Assembly (NCBI GenBank): GCA_002173095.1
Contig: NHBK01000014.1
Coordinates: forward strand, 62,001 to 126,000
Reading direction: 5' to 3'
Origin: Hyphomonadaceae bacterium TMED5
Lineage (GTDB): Bacteria; Pseudomonadota; Alphaproteobacteria; Caulobacterales; Hyphomonadaceae
Length of the DNA: 64,000 nucleotides
The position numbers and the translations under genes are program-made. Below the pieces are notes generated by a model. That model made no database searches. It saw only the letters and a list, made by a program, of their open reading frames with translations, and was not told the DNA's origin. Below are positions 36,543-44,680 of this stretch, piece by piece (position 1 is the first letter of the stretch; each line of letters starts with the position of its first letter).

Positions 36543-36670
36543 AAGCTCAGGCCTTTCAGCAGGTAATCTTTCCACTCTGTACGCAGGAAAAGCCGATCTG
36601 GTTTGCGATCTTGCCCACGCCCTGAAAGACCGTTAGCGCATAAAGCCCGGTTTCAACTTGGTTTCACGCA

Positions 36671-39121
36671 TTGCCTCAGTCGTTCGCCTTACCCATTGAT
36701 GATGTGCTGGATGAAATTGCGTCCACGCTCAGCCAGTCGAATCGACTGGTGCTGGCGGCCCCACCGGGTGCGGGTAAAACAACCAAAGTTCCTCTTCATC
36801 TGTTGAACTCGGATTGGCTGGGCGATCAGAAAATCATCATGCTGGAACCCCGGCGTATCGCAGCGAGGCGCGCCGCAGAACGTATGGCCAGCATGCTGGG
36901 CGAAAAGGTCGGTGAAACGATTGGCGTGCGTTCACGCCTTGATACCCGCATCGGCCCGAAAACGCGCATAGAAGTCGTCACAGAAGGCGTGTTCACCAAT
37001 CTGGTCACCCGCGACCCTGAATTGACGGGTATTGGCGCGGTTCTATTCGATGAATTCCATGAACGCTCTATCGACGCCGACCTCGGCCTCGGCATGGCGC
37101 GCCAGACCCAGCTCTATCTGAATGAAGACCTTCGAATTCTGGTCATGTCCGCGACACTGGACACAGGCCGGGTGACCGAAAGCCTCGATGCGCCTCTTGT
37201 TCAGTCCGAGGGTCGCGCTTTCCCGGTCGACACACGATATCTTGGTCGAACACAGGATCGACTCGAAGACCAAATGGCGCGTGCAATCCGAAAGGCCATC
37301 AGCGCTGAGACCGGATCTATTCTGGCGTTTTTGCCAGGTGCCGGCGAAATCAACCGGACAGCAGAGCGCCTCTCAGACCTCTCTGAGGACATAACGATCT
37401 GTCCGCTCTACGGCGCGCTCTCTCCAAAGGAACAGGACGACGCCATTCGCCCCGCCCCAGACGGCCAGCGTAAGATCGTCCTGGCCACCGATATCGCGGA
37501 AAGCTCTCTTACGATTGAAGGCGTACGGATTGTCGTAGATGCCGGATTTGCGCGTGTGCCCGTGTATTCGCCGGGCTCACTTGGCGCTTCGCTCGCCACC
37601 ATCAAAGCCTCAATAGCCAATGTTGACCAGCGCCGTGGCCGGGCTGGTCGGACAGAGCCCGGTGTTTGTTATCGGCTTTGGCATGAAGAAGAAAATCGAG
37701 GCCTTCCAAAAGCCCCGCAGCCGGAAATCCTGAACACAGACCTGACATCAGCTCTGTTACAGCTCGCAGAATGGGGCGATGCCAACATCTTTGACCTGCC
37801 GCTGCTCGATTACCCACCCCGTGGTCATGTGAATGCCGCGCGCTCGGCGCTCTCTGCGCTGGAGTTTCTGGATGACGATACTCAGCAGCTGAAAGACCTT
37901 GGCCGTAAGGCCGCCCGCCTGCCCGTCCACCCAAGACTGGCAAGCCTCATCCTGCATGCCGAAAATGAGGGCGAGCGCGCACTGGGCGCTCAGCTGGCTG
38001 CGCTCTTTTCAGAGCAAGGTCTCGGCGGGCGATCCATTGATCTCGCCGACCGGTTTGCCTCCTTTCAGCGGGATACGTCCCGCCGTGCAAACAGCCTTAA
38101 AGAGCAGGCTCGAAAATGGGCGGGGACGAAATCGCCTCCATCTGGCGATCCGGCCATACTGCTGGCGCGTGCATGGCCCGACCGGATCACAAGGGTCCGG
38201 CCTAATGATGCCAAACGCTATCAACTGGCAGGTGGCGGCGGCGCGCGCCTGCCAGACCAGTCGCAACTCGAAGGCACAGACTGGCTCATTATCTGTGAAA
38301 CAGGCGGCCAGTCTGGCAATGAGCCAATCATTCGGCTCGCAGAGCGTCTGGATGAGAGAACCGCCCGCCGCGTACTGAAAGAAGCTGAGCACGACTTTGC
38401 TGATTATGACGCAAAAGCAGGAACGGTCCGCGCGCGGCGTCAGAAAACACTGGGCGAGATCGTTCTTTCAGAAACGCCGCTGGCCAAGCCAGACAAGCTT
38501 ACAGTCTCAAAGGCCGTCATGCGCGCCGTTGAAGCCGATGGCCTTCAGATTTTACCCGGCTTTTCCGGCCTGACTGAGCATTTATCCCGCCTTTCATTTT
38601 ATTATTCGGCCTTCCCCGATGCCGCGCCTGAAGGCTCGATCAGCCTCGAAGACCAACTGAAGGCGCTGGAAACCACGCTCGGCGAGTGGCTGGAGCCGGA
38701 AATAGAAAACCATGGGCTATCAGCGCTTGAACGCGGCGCGCTGAAGCGAACACTCGAACACCGGCTCGATTGGAATGAGAAACAGGCGCTCGATCAGAAT
38801 ACACCTCTTCACTGGACCGCGCCTTCTGGCCGGAAAGTATCAATCGATTATACCGATGAGAAAGCACCGCTCATCTCTCTGCGCGTACAGGATGTTTATG
38901 GGCTAACCCAACATCCAATGATCTGTTCAGGCCGGATACCTCTCACCCTGTCGCTCCTCTCCCCGGCACAGCGCCCCGTCGCCATCACAAAGGATTTGCC
39001 GGGCTTCTGGCAAGGCGGATATTCAGATATGCGCAAAGACATGAAGGGCCGATATCCCAAGCACAATTGGCCGGAAGACCCGGCCAGCGCCAGCCCGCCT
39101 CCTCCAAGAAAACCACGCTGA
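36671..39121 (+). CDS. hrpB: ATP-dependent RNA helicase HrpB
   Basis: A DEAH/DEAD-box-type helicase of 816 residues, the normal length for HrpB. Motif I is APPGAGKTTKVP, motif II DEFH (in VLFDEFHERS), motif III SAT, and motif VI QRRGRAGRTEPG. The HrpB-specific C-terminal domain ends in a segment containing WPEDPASASPPPPRKPR. The best start is a TTG, because ATG codons lie too far inside. HrpB proteins are RNA-dependent ATPases of unsettled role. It is monocistronic, with the aldo/keto reductase gene following on the same strand. Confidence 0.93.
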   Translation: MPQSFALPIDDVLDEIASTLSQSNRLVLAAPPGAGKTTKVPLHLLNSDWLGDQKIIMLEPRRIAARRAAERMASMLGEKVGETIGVRSRLDTRIGPKTRIEVVTEGVFTNLVTRDPELTGIGAVLFDEFHERSIDADLGLGMARQTQLYLNEDLRILVMSATLDTGRVTESLDAPLVQSEGRAFPVDTRYLGRTQDRLEDQMARAIRKAISAETGSILAFLPGAGEINRTAERLSDLSEDITICPLYGALSPKEQDDAIRPAPDGQRKIVLATDIAESSLTIEGVRIVVDAGFARVPVYSPGSLGASLATIKASIANVDQRRGRAGRTEPGVCYRLWHEEENRGLPKAPQPEILNTDLTSALLQLAEWGDANIFDLPLLDYPPRGHVNAARSALSALEFLDDDTQQLKDLGRKAARLPVHPRLASLILHAENEGERALGAQLAALFSEQGLGGRSIDLADRFASFQRDTSRRANSLKEQARKWAGTKSPPSGDPAILLARAWPDRITRVRPNDAKRYQLAGGGGARLPDQSQLEGTDWLIICETGGQSGNEPIIRLAERLDERTARRVLKEAEHDFADYDAKAGTVRARRQKTLGEIVLSETPLAKPDKLTVSKAVMRAVEADGLQILPGFSGLTEHLSRLSFYYSAFPDAAPEGSISLEDQLKALETTLGEWLEPEIENHGLSALERGALKRTLEHRLDWNEKQALDQNTPLHWTAPSGRKVSIDYTDEKAPLISLRVQDVYGLTQHPMICSGRIPLTLSLLSPAQRPVAITKDLPGFWQGGYSDMRKDMKGRYPKHNWPEDPASASPPPPRKPR

Positions 39122-39184
39122 AGACCTTGAGATTTCAAGCCGGCATTGCCAGTTTCAGTGCTGACGAGTTGGGAGACTATCGAC

Positions 39185-40234
39185 ATGGAAAAAAGAAAGC
39201 TCGGCCGCACGGGTCTTGAGGTTACGACCTGCTGTCTTGGTACAATGACATGGGGCCAGCAGAACACAGAGGCCGAAGGTCATGAGCAGATGGATTACGC
39301 GCTCGACCGCGGCATCAACTTCTTCGACACAGCAGAACTTTATTCCATTCCGCGAGACGAAAAGACCCAGGGCTCAACCGAGCGCATTATCGGCAGCTGG
39401 TTCAAAGACCGTGGCGCACGTGACAAAGTTATTCTGGCCTCCAAAATTGTCGGCCGTACCGATGCCACCTGGTATCGCGACCGCGATGACCTCACAGAAT
39501 GCCGGATGACAAAAGATCAGGTCGACGAAGCCGTCGAGAAAAGCCTGACCCGTCTTCAGACCGATTATATCGACCTGTATCAGCTACACTGGCCAGATCG
39601 CGTTGCGCCAATTTTTGGCGGCAAAATGCGCAAAGAGCACTACGCAGCGGACTATGAGCCATTTGAGGAAATCCTCTCTCACCTGAACGATCACGTGAAA
39701 AAGGGAAATATCCTTCATATTGGCCTCTCTAATGAGACCGCTTTCGGTGTGATGCGCTTCCTTGCAGAAAGCGACAAGCATGATCTGCCACGCGTTCAGT
39801 CCATCCAGAATGCCTACAGCCTTGTGAACCGCACTTTTGAAGAAGCGCTGGAAGAGGTCTGCGTCCATGAAGAGGTGAGCCTGCTGGCCTATTCGCCACT
39901 CGCGCAGGGCTATCTGACCGGCAAATATCGCAATGGCGCCGAACCGGAAAGCTCGCGTAAGAAACTGTTCCATATGCTCGGCCGCTATGAGAAGCCGCAC
40001 GCAGAAGACGCGATTAACAGCTATGTTGATCTTGCAGCCGAGAAAGGCCTCGATCCAGCCAAGCTCGCGATTAAGTTCTGTGACACGCGCCATTTCGTGA
40101 CCTCCACCATTATCGGCGCCACGACAATGGATCAGCTGAAAACCTGTCTCGATGCCTTCGATATGGAATGGAGTGATGAACTGGAAAAAGAGGTGAACAA
40201 GCTTCACGCACGCCAGCCAAATCCGTGCCCTTAA
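39185..40234 (+). CDS. Aldo/keto reductase (Tas-like)
   Basis: A 349-residue NADPH-dependent oxidoreductase of the AKR superfamily. The start region MEKRKLGRTGLEVTTCCLGT and the GTMTWGQQNTEAEGHEQMDY and FFDTAELYSIP segments match the Tas branch. The catalytic Tyr is in AELYS, with Asp in DTAE, Lys in VILASKI and His in LYQLHWPD. GGGAG precedes the chosen ATG. The substrate is unknown. It ends just before the structured leader of the DUF2853 gene. Confidence 0.92.
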   Translation: MEKRKLGRTGLEVTTCCLGTMTWGQQNTEAEGHEQMDYALDRGINFFDTAELYSIPRDEKTQGSTERIIGSWFKDRGARDKVILASKIVGRTDATWYRDRDDLTECRMTKDQVDEAVEKSLTRLQTDYIDLYQLHWPDRVAPIFGGKMRKEHYAADYEPFEEILSHLNDHVKKGNILHIGLSNETAFGVMRFLAESDKHDLPRVQSIQNAYSLVNRTFEEALEEVCVHEEVSLLAYSPLAQGYLTGKYRNGAEPESSRKKLFHMLGRYEKPHAEDAINSYVDLAAEKGLDPAKLAIKFCDTRHFVTSTIIGATTMDQLKTCLDAFDMEWSDELEKEVNKLHARQPNPCP

Positions 40235-40265
40235 ATCTCAGTTAAAGCCTTGCCCCAATTGAGAC

Positions 40266-40309
40266 GCCCGCTAAGGTGAATATGAGCATTCGCTCATTCT
40301 TTAGCGGGC
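40266..40309 (+). promoter_or_regulatory. Long stem-loop in the leader of the DUF2853 gene
   Basis: GCCCGCTAA pairs perfectly with TTAGCGGGC over 9 bp. Inside it a second stem (TGAGC/GCTCA plus GAA/TTC with small bulges) closes on a 4-base loop ATTC. No T run follows, so it is not a normal terminator for the upstream reductase. It lies 20 bases upstream of the DUF2853 ATG and covers most of the leader. Confidence 0.6.
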
Positions 40310-40328
40310 AAGATGGGGAGATTTCCAA

Positions 40329-40655
40329 ATGGCCGACATCGCACCTTATGTAGACAATGTGAAAAAGTACGCTTCCAACTATGATGAAGCGACGCTGCAG
40401 AAGATTGTAAATCACCTCGGGATCGCACTTCAGAGCCGTGATGCGTCTCTGGTTTCCTGCTCTGACCCTTCTGAGCTGGAGCGCGTTAAAGAAAAATGGC
40501 TCAAGAAGAAATTCGAACTGACTGATTCTGATGCTGATCTGGATGCGGCGATCGAAGAAGTCTGCACAACCATGAAAGACGAGAAGAGCAATAAGTCCCG
40601 CGTGACCTTCTATTACCTTCTCGCAGAGAAATACGGTAAAGTCGGCGCGCTCTAA
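40329..40655 (+). CDS. DUF2853 family protein
   Basis: A 108-residue soluble, helical, charged protein. The pattern VKKYASNYDEATLQKIVNHLG and the C-terminal KSRVTFYYLLAEKYGKVGAL are diagnostic of DUF2853, a small family of unknown function found in proteobacteria and Bacteroidetes. GGGGAG sits before the ATG. It is monocistronic, with a strong terminator after it and a structured leader before it, which suggests high or regulated expression. Confidence 0.87.
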   Translation: MADIAPYVDNVKKYASNYDEATLQKIVNHLGIALQSRDASLVSCSDPSELERVKEKWLKKKFELTDSDADLDAAIEEVCTTMKDEKSNKSRVTFYYLLAEKYGKVGAL

Positions 40656-40678
40656 GCGACCGGTTTATCCGCAAAAAG

Positions 40679-40706
40679 AAACCCCCGCCTGCGCGGGGGT
40701 TTTTTC
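40679..40706. terminator. Bidirectional terminator between DUF2853 and wecG
   Basis: ACCCCCGC, 4-base loop, GCGGGGGT, then seven T on plus and TTTCTTTTT on minus. It serves both convergent genes. Confidence 0.95.
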
Positions 40707-40709
40707 TTA

Positions 40710-41477
40710 TCAGCGATAACGCATCCAGATTTTCAGAATTCGAGGGCCATCAATCAGATAACGCTTCCACATTCGGCCCGGCTCGCTCAGCAAACGATGA
40801 AGCCATTCGAGGCGCGCATTGCGCATCCAAAGGGGCGCGCGTGCGGTCTTACCGGACAGAAAATCGAGACTGGCCCCACAGCACAGCGCCATCCCCCTGC
40901 CGCGGCCGATTTCTTTTGCGGCCTTCGCAATCATTTCCTGCTGGGGCGAGCCCACACACAGAAATGCGAAGCGTTCATTTTCCCGAACAAGGAATTCAGC
41001 AGCCTCACGAACGGCGTCCGGCTTGTGTCGCAATCCCATAGGCGGATTGTGCCAGGCAATATTGGTGATGGCATAATCGCGAGCGAGCGCTTCCAACATT
41101 GCATCATCACCACCAATGATCACAATCTTCTCGTCCGGCTGAATATGGCGCTGAATAAGGCTCGCCACGACATCTGCGCCCGGAGCTGCTGGCAGGGTTT
41201 TGCCTTCAAACCTGGCGAAGATTTCCAGAATACGGCTGTCACAAACCAGCATACCAGCTGCTTCATACAGCGGACGAAGATCTGGTTCAGCCTCCAGACG
41301 CACAATATGATCGACATTTGGCGTGACCAGATAGTCAAATGCCAATCCCCGATCTGCACGATCAAGCAGCGCTTCTACCGTCGCATCGGTATCGAATGGA
41401 TCGAACTCCATACCCATGAATGACACATGTGGCATCTCAGGCACGAAATCAGGGGCAGAAACAGTCGTGTAACTCAT
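40710..41477 (-). CDS. WecG/TagA/CpsF family glycosyltransferase
   Basis: A 255-residue GT26 enzyme that adds a ManNAc-type sugar to an undecaprenyl-linked acceptor in surface polysaccharide synthesis. The VTPNVDHIVRLE segment, the ICDSRIL-type stretch and the AFLCVGSPQQEMIAK motif with GGASLDFLSG-like end are the family marks. The C-terminal basic helix LEWLHRLLSEPGRMWKRYL is the peripheral membrane anchor typical of WecG/TagA. It is convergent with DUF2853 and has no other glycan gene beside it. The AT-rich GT4-flippase pair is 33 kb away. Confidence 0.93.
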   Translation of the reverse strand: MSYTTVSAPDFVPEMPHVSFMGMEFDPFDTDATVEALLDRADRGLAFDYLVTPNVDHIVRLEAEPDLRPLYEAAGMLVCDSRILEIFARFEGKTLPAAPGADVVASLIQRHIQPDEKIVIIGGDDAMLEALARDYAITNIAWHNPPMGLRHKPDAVREAAEFLVRENERFAFLCVGSPQQEMIAKAAKEIGRGRGMALCCGASLDFLSGKTARAPLWMRNARLEWLHRLLSEPGRMWKRYLIDGPRILKIWMRYR

Positions 41478-41606
41478 GTCTGCAGCTATCGCAGAAATGG
41501 CGGAAATTAGCGTTTCAAACGCTCGAAGAATTTAGATGAAATTCAGATGATCTTGTCTGAAGGAACAGGGCTTTCGGGCTCATATTTTCCGGAGAATGAC
41601 TGAGGT

Positions 41607-42692
41607 TCACATACCACGAATGGGCGTGCGCGCTGGAGGATCATCAGCTTCGCCGCGCTTTTTCTTATTATCCATATCGTGCTTGCGCAACAGACCACGC
41701 AGCTGGTGATAGGTGAGATCAAGAAACTCAGCCGCCTTACCCTGATGACCCTCAGCATATTTGAGCGCCATTTCCAGCAGCCGCACTTCATAGAGACGAG
41801 TTTCCGCTTCGAAATCGAGGCCCTGATCATCCACCGGCGGTACATCCAATCGGAATTCCTGAGGCGCAGCAGGCTTAGCCTCAACCTTTTTCCTCGGCGC
41901 TTGCGGCCTGAATGGCGAATTGAACGGATCGATGGCGCCGTCTACAAACTCGATAGGGTCAGAAGGCGAGCGTTGCAGCGCAAAATGCGTCAGGCGCTCG
42001 GCAACGTTTTTAAGCTCACGCACATTGCCCGGCCAATCATGCGCTTCCAGGGCCAGAATGGCCGAAGCCGAAAAGCCCGGAAAGGAAAACCCTAATTCGC
42101 GCGCCAGCCGAGACCCAAAATGGTCAGCCAGAAGCGATATATCTTCAATACGCACCCGCAGCGGCGGCAGGGTAATCACATCAAATGCAAGACGGTCCAA
42201 CAGGTCGGCGCGAAACTTGCCGTCTTCCACGGCGTTAGGCAGATCGATATTGGTTGCCGCCGACACCCGCACATCACAGCGGTGAAGATTCTCGCCGCCC
42301 AGACGCTGAAATTCCCCATACTCAATAACGCGCAGCAGTTTTTCCTGCACACGCTGGGAGGCTGTTGCGATCTCATCCAGAAAAATCGTTCCGCCATCTG
42401 CCTGTTCGAACCGGCCAATGCGGCGGCTGGTTGCTCCGGTGAACGCGCCCTGTTCATGCCCGAACAACTCTGAATCGAGCAACTCTTCAGACAAAGCCGC
42501 ACAGTTCACCTTGATGAAAGGGCCATTCCATCGGCGCGACAAGAAGTGAAGGCGCTCGCCAATAAGCTCTTTGCCGGTACCGCGCTCCCCTATGACAAGA
42601 ATGGGTCGGTCGAGCGGCGCAACAAAAGAGGCCTTCTCTAGAGCTTCCAGCCATTCCGGACTTTCGCCAATGGGTGATACAGGTTCAATCAT
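41607..42692 (-). CDS. pspF: Sigma-54 activator of the phage-shock operon, PspF
   Basis: A 361-residue bacterial enhancer-binding protein without a receiver domain, the PspF architecture. It has an AAA+ domain with Walker A GERGTGKE (residues 35-42), the sigma-54-contact loop GAFTGA (82-87) and Walker B in GTIFLDEI. This is followed by a linker and a C-terminal Fis-type HTH (about 325-350). In other bacteria PspA binds and inhibits it until envelope stress. It diverges from the psp operon. Its start has no ribosome site and is preceded, 4 bases away, by a perfect palindrome. Confidence 0.95.
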   Translation of the reverse strand: MIEPVSPIGESPEWLEALEKASFVAPLDRPILVIGERGTGKELIGERLHFLSRRWNGPFIKVNCAALSEELLDSELFGHEQGAFTGATSRRIGRFEQADGGTIFLDEIATASQRVQEKLLRVIEYGEFQRLGGENLHRCDVRVSAATNIDLPNAVEDGKFRADLLDRLAFDVITLPPLRVRIEDISLLADHFGSRLARELGFSFPGFSASAILALEAHDWPGNVRELKNVAERLTHFALQRSPSDPIEFVDGAIDPFNSPFRPQAPRKKVEAKPAAPQEFRLDVPPVDDQGLDFEAETRLYEVRLLEMALKYAEGHQGKAAEFLDLTYHQLRGLLRKHDMDNKKKRGEADDPPARTPIRGM

Positions 42693-42695
42693 TCG

Positions 42696-42714
42696 TCAGT
42701 TATACGATAACTGA
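42696..42714. promoter_or_regulatory. Perfect palindrome at the pspF start
   Basis: TCAGTTATACGATAACTGA: two 8-base arms around ACG. It occupies the position where the pspF ribosome site should be. It may be a protein operator (possibly autoregulation) or an RNA hairpin controlling translation. Confidence 0.6.
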
Positions 42715-42745
42715 TTAGTTTTTTCACTAAAATTATTCGTCAATA

Positions 42746-42776
42746 TAGCTAATTTTATTTTGCACGGATTAGCTAA
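42746..42776. promoter_or_regulatory. Candidate PspF upstream activator boxes
   Basis: Two TAGCTAA boxes (42746-42752 and 42770-42776) 24 bases apart, in an AT-rich tract. Their centres are about -100 and -78 from the expected start of the sigma-54 promoter, the range used by PspF-type enhancers. Confidence 0.5.
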
Positions 42777-42825
42777 AATCTTTTTTCTTGCATTAAAACA
42801 AGGCTCTTTAACATTAACTCCAAAC

Positions 42826-42841
42826 TGGCACGGCCTTTGCT
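42826..42841 (+). promoter_or_regulatory. Sigma-54 promoter of the psp operon
   Basis: TGGCACGGCCTTTGCT matches the -24/-12 consensus TGGCAC-N5-TTGCW exactly, with the conserved GG and GC dinucleotides at correct spacing. It lies 51 bases upstream of the first operon ATG and is divergent from pspF. Confidence 0.93.
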
Positions 42842-42891
42842 TTTACTAAATCAGCTCAGCGGCTTAGGGGGCCGCCAAACGGAGAATGCGA

Positions 42892-43041
42892 ATGAGAGAG
42901 TATGAGACACATGGACGGCCCGAACGGGAAGAATCGGTAGGAGATCGCTTCTACAGATTCACCCGCTGGCTGTCACGCCGCCCGATGGAAAGCTGGGGCT
43001 TCTTCATCGCCGGTCTGATCATCGCACGCATTCTTTTTTAA
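42892..43041 (+). CDS. 49-residue membrane peptide, first gene of the psp operon
   Basis: A short gene with GGAG 7 bases upstream of the ATG. It encodes a charged N-terminus (MREYETHGRPEREESVGDRF), a basic stretch and one transmembrane helix (about residues 34-49: WGFFIAGLIIARILF). It is the first gene after the sigma-54 promoter and 28 bases before pspA. I recognise no family; the topology resembles small envelope-stress peptides. A second in-frame ATG sits two codons up but is too close to the ribosome site. Support is from its position, ribosome site and TM helix. Confidence 0.7.
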   Translation: MREYETHGRPEREESVGDRFYRFTRWLSRRPMESWGFFIAGLIIARILF

Positions 43042-43069
43042 ACGAACACTACTGACAGGAGACCGATAA

Positions 43070-43771
43070 ATGGGACTGTTTTCCCGCTTCGGCGACATCG
43101 TAAACTCAAACATCAACGCCATGCTGGATAAGGCAGAAGATCCGGAAAAGATCGCCCGCCTGATGATCCAGGAAATGGAAGACACGCTAATCGAAGTTCG
43201 CACAGGCGCAGCCCGCGCTATGGCTGATAAAAAAGAGATGGAACGCGAAATCGTACATTTCGAAAAAATCGCCGGCGAATGGGATGCTAAGGCCGAACTG
43301 GCACTTGATAAGGGCCGTGAAGATCTGGCGCGTGGCGCGCTTCAGGCAAAACAAAAAGCCAATACCGAAATTGCTGCACGCAAAGATGGTCTGGCTGCCG
43401 CCGAAGAAGCTTTCGCACGCCGCTCTGACGATCTTGAAAAACTGCAGGCAAAGCTCGACGAAGCGAAAGCCAAGCACCGCGCTCTCATGATGCGCCGTGA
43501 GGCAGCTGAACACCGCATTCGCGCGCGTTCACGGACATATGACAGCCGCGTTGATGATGCACTGGCTCGTTATTCTGCGGTTGAGCGCAAGGTCGATGAA
43601 ATGGAAGCCTATGCTGACACGATCAAAGGCCATGAGCCGACGCTCGAACAGGAATTTGCAGATCTGGCCCGTTCAGACGAAGTCGAAAAAGAACTGGCTG
43701 AGCTGAAGCGTCGCAAAGGCATGCAAACCACCGCAACGCCAACAACTTCAACCACGACTTCAGAGGAGTAA
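43070..43771 (+). CDS. pspA: Phage shock protein A
   Basis: A 233-residue PspA/IM30 (ESCRT-III-like) protein that binds stressed inner membrane and represses PspF. It starts MGLFSRFGDIVNSNINAMLDKAEDPEK, with the amphipathic membrane-binding helix 0-1 and the conserved DPEK. Long coiled-coil heptads follow through about residue 200. The Ser/Thr/Pro-rich C-terminal tail (ATPTTSTTTSEE) is low complexity, as in other alphaproteobacterial PspA. It is the second gene in the operon; a small gene and pspB follow. Confidence 0.95.
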   Translation: MGLFSRFGDIVNSNINAMLDKAEDPEKIARLMIQEMEDTLIEVRTGAARAMADKKEMEREIVHFEKIAGEWDAKAELALDKGREDLARGALQAKQKANTEIAARKDGLAAAEEAFARRSDDLEKLQAKLDEAKAKHRALMMRREAAEHRIRARSRTYDSRVDDALARYSAVERKVDEMEAYADTIKGHEPTLEQEFADLARSDEVEKELAELKRRKGMQTTATPTTSTTTSEE

Positions 43772-43777
43772 GGTCAC

Positions 43778-43909
43778 ATGGGAATCCCAGTTCTTGTTCT
43801 TGCAGGCATTATGGCGGTCATCACCGCCCCTGGCCTGATCGCTCAACACCTCGAAGCTCGTCGTAAAAAAGCGAGCGAAGGACTTCAGGAAGGTGAGCTC
43901 AATGCCTGA
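43778..43909 (+). CDS. 43-residue membrane peptide between pspA and pspB
   Basis: A short gene 6 bases after the pspA stop, encoding MGIPVLVLAGIMAVITAPGL, a single transmembrane segment, followed by a charged helical tail with Arg-Arg-Lys-Lys. Its stop overlaps the pspB ATG by 8 bases, so pspB translation is likely coupled to it. AGGAG lies within the end of pspA at the right distance. There is no recognisable family, although size and layout recall small PspB-like peptides. Confidence 0.65.
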   Translation: MGIPVLVLAGIMAVITAPGLIAQHLEARRKKASEGLQEGELNA

Positions 43910-44159
43910 GGAAATCGTAGCCATAGTGATCGTCAGCATCGTTTTCGTGGCCTTTCCAGCGACCATTTTCCACTACGTTACACAGTGGCGGAAACAACGG
44001 ACGCTGCAGCCAGACGATGAGCGGATGCTTGAAGATCTCTGGCGATCAGCCCGCGCAATGGAGCGCCGGATTGAGAGCCTGGAAGCCATTATTGAAGGTG
44101 AACCGGAGCGGTCTTCCCGCTCCGACAACCACCGCGACGACATTTACAGGAAAAACTGA
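43902..44159 (+). CDS. pspB: Phage shock protein B
   Basis: An 85-residue inner-membrane protein with an N-terminal transmembrane helix (about residues 4-25: IVAIVIVSIVFVAFPATIF). A cytoplasmic charged segment, RMLEDLWRSARAMERRIESLEAII, the PspB leucine-zipper-like coil, follows. With PspC it releases PspF from PspA. It starts inside the end of the preceding peptide gene, and its TGA overlaps the pspC ATG. The acidic/basic tail is longer than in E. coli PspB. Confidence 0.88.
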   Translation: MPEEIVAIVIVSIVFVAFPATIFHYVTQWRKQRTLQPDDERMLEDLWRSARAMERRIESLEAIIEGEPERSSRSDNHRDDIYRKN

Positions 44160-44644
44160 TGCCACATCACAACCACTCAAACGAAGACGACTACAGAAAG
44201 TGGAAAAACGAATTCCACCGTCGTCCTTCAGATGAAGAGTATGACTATGGCGGCTCACCCAACCCGAAACGCCTTTATCGCTCTACAACCGAGCGCGTGA
44301 TTAGCGGGGTTTGCGGAGGCATTGCCGAGCGGTTCGGCTGGGAACCTACCCTGGTCCGTATCGCCACCGTCGCTGCAGTCCTGTTCGGTTTCGGTCCATT
44401 TGCCATCATCGGATATCTGGTGATGTGGATCGTAACCCCAAAAAAGCCTCGTACAGCACGCCATCTCAGCCCGGACGAGGATCAGTTCTGGCGCGGTGTG
44501 TCAGACCGACCAACGATCACCTTCTCCAATCTGCGATACAAATTCATGGATCTGGAAGACCGGCTGCAATCAATGGAACGGTCCGTCACGTCTGAAGACT
44601 GGCGCCTGCGCAAGCAATTTCGTGACCTGGAACGGGGTCAATAA
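44159..44644 (+). CDS. pspC: Phage shock protein C
   Basis: A 161-residue PspC-domain membrane protein. The N-terminal His/charged cytoplasmic part is followed by the core RVISGVCGGIAERFGWEPTL and the hydrophobic IATVAAVLFGFGPFAIIGYLVMWIV segment. A C-terminal coiled region (LRYKFMDLEDRLQSMERSV) then follows. It receives the signal with PspB. The start overlaps the pspB stop (TGATG). Confidence 0.93.
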   Translation: MPHHNHSNEDDYRKWKNEFHRRPSDEEYDYGGSPNPKRLYRSTTERVISGVCGGIAERFGWEPTLVRIATVAAVLFGFGPFAIIGYLVMWIVTPKKPRTARHLSPDEDQFWRGVSDRPTITFSNLRYKFMDLEDRLQSMERSVTSEDWRLRKQFRDLERGQ

Positions 44645-44680
44645 CCACTCAATCGCCGTTTGTACGGAAGGGACAAACAA

